17,900 nt of DNA from Marisimplicoccus sp964437815. Lineage in GTDB: Bacteria > Bacteroidota > Bacteroidia > Flavobacteriales > Flavobacteriaceae. Below, in pieces: positions 15,757 to 17,900 of this stretch; positions within the stretch are counted from its first letter, which is position 1; the number at the start of each line of letters is the position of its first letter. The stretch is taken from assembly GCA_964437815.1 (NCBI GenBank), contig CAYTIE010000022.1:1-17900 (forward strand), in the 5' to 3' direction. The notes below the pieces were generated by a model. That model saw only the letters and a program-made list of their open reading frames with translations, was not told where the DNA came from and searched no databases. Position numbers and translations under genes: made by a program.

Positions 15757-16715
15757 TTTATTTGATCCATTATCTCATTAGCTACAGCAACAGCTTCATA
15801 ACCATTAATAAGAGTGACTTTAGGGAGTTTTTTATTATTTATTGATTCTGCAAATGATTCAAGTTCATTTAAAATAGAGTTTTCTTCAAGTATTTCAGGA
15901 TTTTCAAAATATATAACTTTATCTTTTCCTGAATCTGTTTTTATTACCATGGATAAATTAGAATTTGACTCATCAACATCTTTAATTTTAACTATTTGCA
16001 ACTCTTTTTCTAGAAAATCTATAGATATATATGCATCCTCTTGAAATATTCTTGTTTTTCTCATTTTTTTAAGAGAGATTCTACTTGCAGTAAGATTTGC
16101 TACACAATGATTTTCAAATTCTATTCTAACATTTGCTATATCAGGAGAATCGCTAACAATAGAAACACCTGATGCACTAATTGTTTTAACTTTAGATTTA
16201 ACAATATTTAATACAATATCAATATCATGGATCATTAAATCCATGATTACTGAAACATCATTCCCTCTTGGGTTAAAGTCAGAGAGCCTATGAGATTCTA
16301 TAAACCTTGGGTTATTGATATGGTTTATTGAAGCAACATATGCAGGATTAAACCTTTCAACATGTCCAACTTGACCAATAATATTATATTTTTCAGATAG
16401 CTCTATTAGCTCCTTTGCATTAGATGTTTTATTAGTGATGGGTTTTTCTATAAAAACATGTTTTTTATTTAAAATTACATTTTTAGCAATTTCATAATGT
16501 GTTGAGGTTGGGGATACTATATCTATTGCATCAACATTATCAATTAAACTATTAAGATCTGAAAAACACTTATAGCCTTCTTTTTTGGATAGTTCTTCAG
16601 AAATTTCTTGATCTGTATCATAAAATCCAATTAAATCAAAATTTTTTGAAGAATTCAATAATTTTAAATGAATTTTTCCTAAATGACCGGCACCAACAAC
16701 ACCAATTTTTATCAT
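15753..16715 (-). CDS. Gfo/Idh/MocA family NAD(P)-dependent oxidoreductase
   Basis: A 320-residue two-domain dehydrogenase. The N-terminal Rossmann fold has GVVGAGHLGKIH at residues 5-16; an acidic FYDTD (31-35) after the second strand suggests NAD preference. The EKP motif is at 90-92, as in the family. The C-terminal domain contains GHVERFNP (117-124) and DLMIHDIDI (159-167), with His163 a candidate substrate-contact or catalytic residue. Such enzymes usually oxidise a hydroxyl on a sugar or nucleotide sugar; the substrate cannot be read from the sequence. It is first in the seven-gene minus-strand cluster, 63 bp from the divergent pcm gene, and I saw no convincing promoter there. Confidence 0.9.
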   Translation of the reverse strand: MIKIGVVGAGHLGKIHLKLLNSSKNFDLIGFYDTDQEISEELSKKEGYKCFSDLNSLIDNVDAIDIVSPTSTHYEIAKNVILNKKHVFIEKPITNKTSNAKELIELSEKYNIIGQVGHVERFNPAYVASINHINNPRFIESHRLSDFNPRGNDVSVIMDLMIHDIDIVLNIVKSKVKTISASGVSIVSDSPDIANVRIEFENHCVANLTASRISLKKMRKTRIFQEDAYISIDFLEKELQIVKIKDVDESNSNLSMVIKTDSGKDKVIYFENPEILEENSILNELESFAESINNKKLPKVTLINGYEAVAVANEIMDQIK

Positions 16716-16778
16716 AATTTTTTAAAAATACAATCTTCTTTTGGAATAATCATTTATATAGACAATATTAGTAAATAA

Positions 16779-17420
16779 ATGAGAGATAATTATAAATTTC
16801 TTGGAAGAAGAAAAGATCTGGTTAATGAAATAAAAGAAAAAGGAATCACAGATCAACTTGTCCTTGACTCATTTTTGTTAACACCAAGACATTATTTTGT
16901 TGATTCAGGACTAGAAGAACATGCGTATATTGACAAGGCACTTCCTATAATTGAAGATCAAACAATATCGCAGCCTTTTACTGTTGCCTTTCAAACCCAA
17001 TTATTAACTCTTAAGAAAAAACAAAAAGTTTTAGAGATAGGAACTGGTTCAGGTTATCAAGCTGCAATATTATACAACATTGGAGTTGATGTTTATACAA
17101 TTGAAAGAAACCATAAGCTGTTTAGAAAAACTACTGAGTTATTCAAAAAACTAAATATAAAACCTAAGAGATTTAAATATGGAGATGGATACAAGGGTCT
17201 TCCAGATGATTCTCCTTTTGATGGAATAATTGTAACGGCAGGTGCCCCTGAAATACCTCATGAATTATTGAAACAATTAAAGATAGGGGGTAAGCTAGTA
17301 ATACCTATTGGGGGTAAATCTCAAACAATGTATAGAATAACAAAACAATCAAGTAAAAAATATATAAAGGAGAAGTTTGGTAATTTTAGATTTGTTCCAT
17401 TATTAAAGAATAAAAATTAA
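16779..17420 (+). CDS. pcm: Protein-L-isoaspartate O-methyltransferase
   Basis: Methylates isoaspartyl residues in aged proteins with S-adenosylmethionine, starting their repair. The 213-residue length is normal. Visible motifs are TPRHYFVD (35-42), ALPIIEDQTISQPFTVA (54-70, substrate-side loop), the SAM-binding motif I VLEIGTGSGYQA (84-95), and ALPEDSPFDGIIVTAG-like region followed by GGKLVIPIG (motifs II-III; the window's own sequence is GLPDDSPFDGIIVTAG). There is no signal peptide, so it is cytoplasmic. It stands alone on the plus strand, divergent from the oxidoreductase gene, and its stop is one base from that of the convergent smpB. Confidence 0.95.
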   Translation: MRDNYKFLGRRKDLVNEIKEKGITDQLVLDSFLLTPRHYFVDSGLEEHAYIDKALPIIEDQTISQPFTVAFQTQLLTLKKKQKVLEIGTGSGYQAAILYNIGVDVYTIERNHKLFRKTTELFKKLNIKPKRFKYGDGYKGLPDDSPFDGIIVTAGAPEIPHELLKQLKIGGKLVIPIGGKSQTMYRITKQSSKKYIKEKFGNFRFVPLLKNKN

Positions 17421-17421
17421 A

Positions 17422-17880
17422 TTATTTTTTTGCTTCTTTTGATATTCTCTTAAGATTAATTTTATTCTCTCTGTCTTTAATTACATTTCTTTTATCAAAT
17501 TCCTTCTTACCCTTTGCTAGAGCTATAGTAATTTTTGCTAATCCCTTTTTATTAATAAATAAGTTTAATGGAACTATTGTTATGCCTGGATTTACAGATT
17601 CTTTAGTAAGTTTTTTAAGCTCATTCTTATTTAATAGGAGCTTTCTTTTTTTTTGTGGGGCGTAGTCTTTCTGATTAGAATTTGCATATTCATCAATATT
17701 CATGTTAATAATATATAATTCGTTATTGCTGTCAAATTCACAGTAGCAATTATTTAATGATGCCTTTGATTCACGAATCGATTTGATCTCATTTCCAGAT
17801 AATACAATCCCTGACACATACTTATCAAGTATATGGTAGTTATATTTAGCTTTTCTATTTTTTATATTAACTGAATTCAT
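17422..17880 (-). CDS. smpB: SsrA-binding protein
   Basis: Binds tmRNA and delivers it to stalled ribosomes for trans-translation. At 152 residues it has the usual length. HILDKYVSGIVLSGNEIKSIR (16-36) is the conserved OB-fold region (family form GIVLxGxEVKSxR), followed by KASLNNCYCEF, the YAPQKKRKLLLNK segment (73-85) and a basic C-terminal tail ending KEAKK, which inserts into the mRNA channel. The gene is complete: the ATG is at 17880, 20 bases from the window edge. Its stop is one base from the pcm stop. Confidence 0.95.
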   Translation of the reverse strand: MNSVNIKNRKAKYNYHILDKYVSGIVLSGNEIKSIRESKASLNNCYCEFDSNNELYIINMNIDEYANSNQKDYAPQKKRKLLLNKNELKKLTKESVNPGITIVPLNLFINKKGLAKITIALAKGKKEFDKRNVIKDRENKINLKRISKEAKK

Positions 17881-17900
17881 ACTGTAAAATTACAAATTTG

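Noticed and set aside
15814..16044. Plus-strand open frame of 76 codons inside the oxidoreductase gene
   Set aside because: Ser-rich antisense shadow of a real gene.
16716..16778. Promoter for pcm or the oxidoreductase in the divergent gap
   Set aside because: A TTTTG at 16739-16743 has no TAnnTTTG at the right spacing, and nothing convincing is seen on the minus strand.

Overview
The window is AT-rich, gene-dense bacterial DNA that reads as a chromosomal core segment of a member of the Bacteroidota, most likely a marine flavobacterium with a compact genome. The evidence is protein character (a DUF5117-type secreted zinc protease, flavobacterial-style PhoH, SAM hydrolase and M20 proteins), promoter-like sites of the TTG / TAnnTTTG kind, and start codons that almost all lack a Shine-Dalgarno sequence. 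No tRNA, rRNA, mobile element, CRISPR array or long intergenic gap was seen; the largest gaps are about 80 bases.

Left edge (1-5179). The 5' part of prfB (release factor 2) lies on the minus strand and is split by a +1 programmed frameshift site at an in-frame TGA. Divergent from it is a secreted metzincin-type protease. A promoter-like site then leads into two PLP enzymes 3 bp apart: a cysteine-synthase-fold enzyme and an alpha-oxoamine synthase. I read this pair as the first two steps of sulfonolipid (capnine-type) synthesis: cysteate formation, then condensation with a fatty acyl group. This is the most interesting functional inference in the window.

Middle (5187-9182). dnaN (sliding clamp) and a SAM hydrolase (DUF62) lie on the minus strand. 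Divergent from them, phoH (TTG start) and purC overlap by 4 bp.

Right half (9179-16715). Seven minus-strand genes are packed end to end with overlaps or gaps of at most 5 bp. In transcription order they are a Gfo/Idh/MocA oxidoreductase, YggS (PLP homeostasis), a DnaQ-like exonuclease with a decayed GIY-YIG domain, a voltage-gated K+ channel with a C-terminal zinc ribbon (TTG start), miaA, and two tandem secreted M20 metallohydrolases. The upstream M20 copy has lost the first zinc-ligand histidine (Gln instead). The cluster runs into purC tail to tail.

Right edge (16779-17880). pcm (plus) and smpB (minus) converge with a single base between their stop codons.

Most genes are housekeeping: translation termination and rescue (prfB, smpB), tRNA modification (miaA), replication (dnaN), purine synthesis (purC), protein repair (pcm) and PLP balance (yggS). 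The envelope-related genes are the secreted protease, the sulfonolipid pair, the K+ channel and the two M20 hydrolases.
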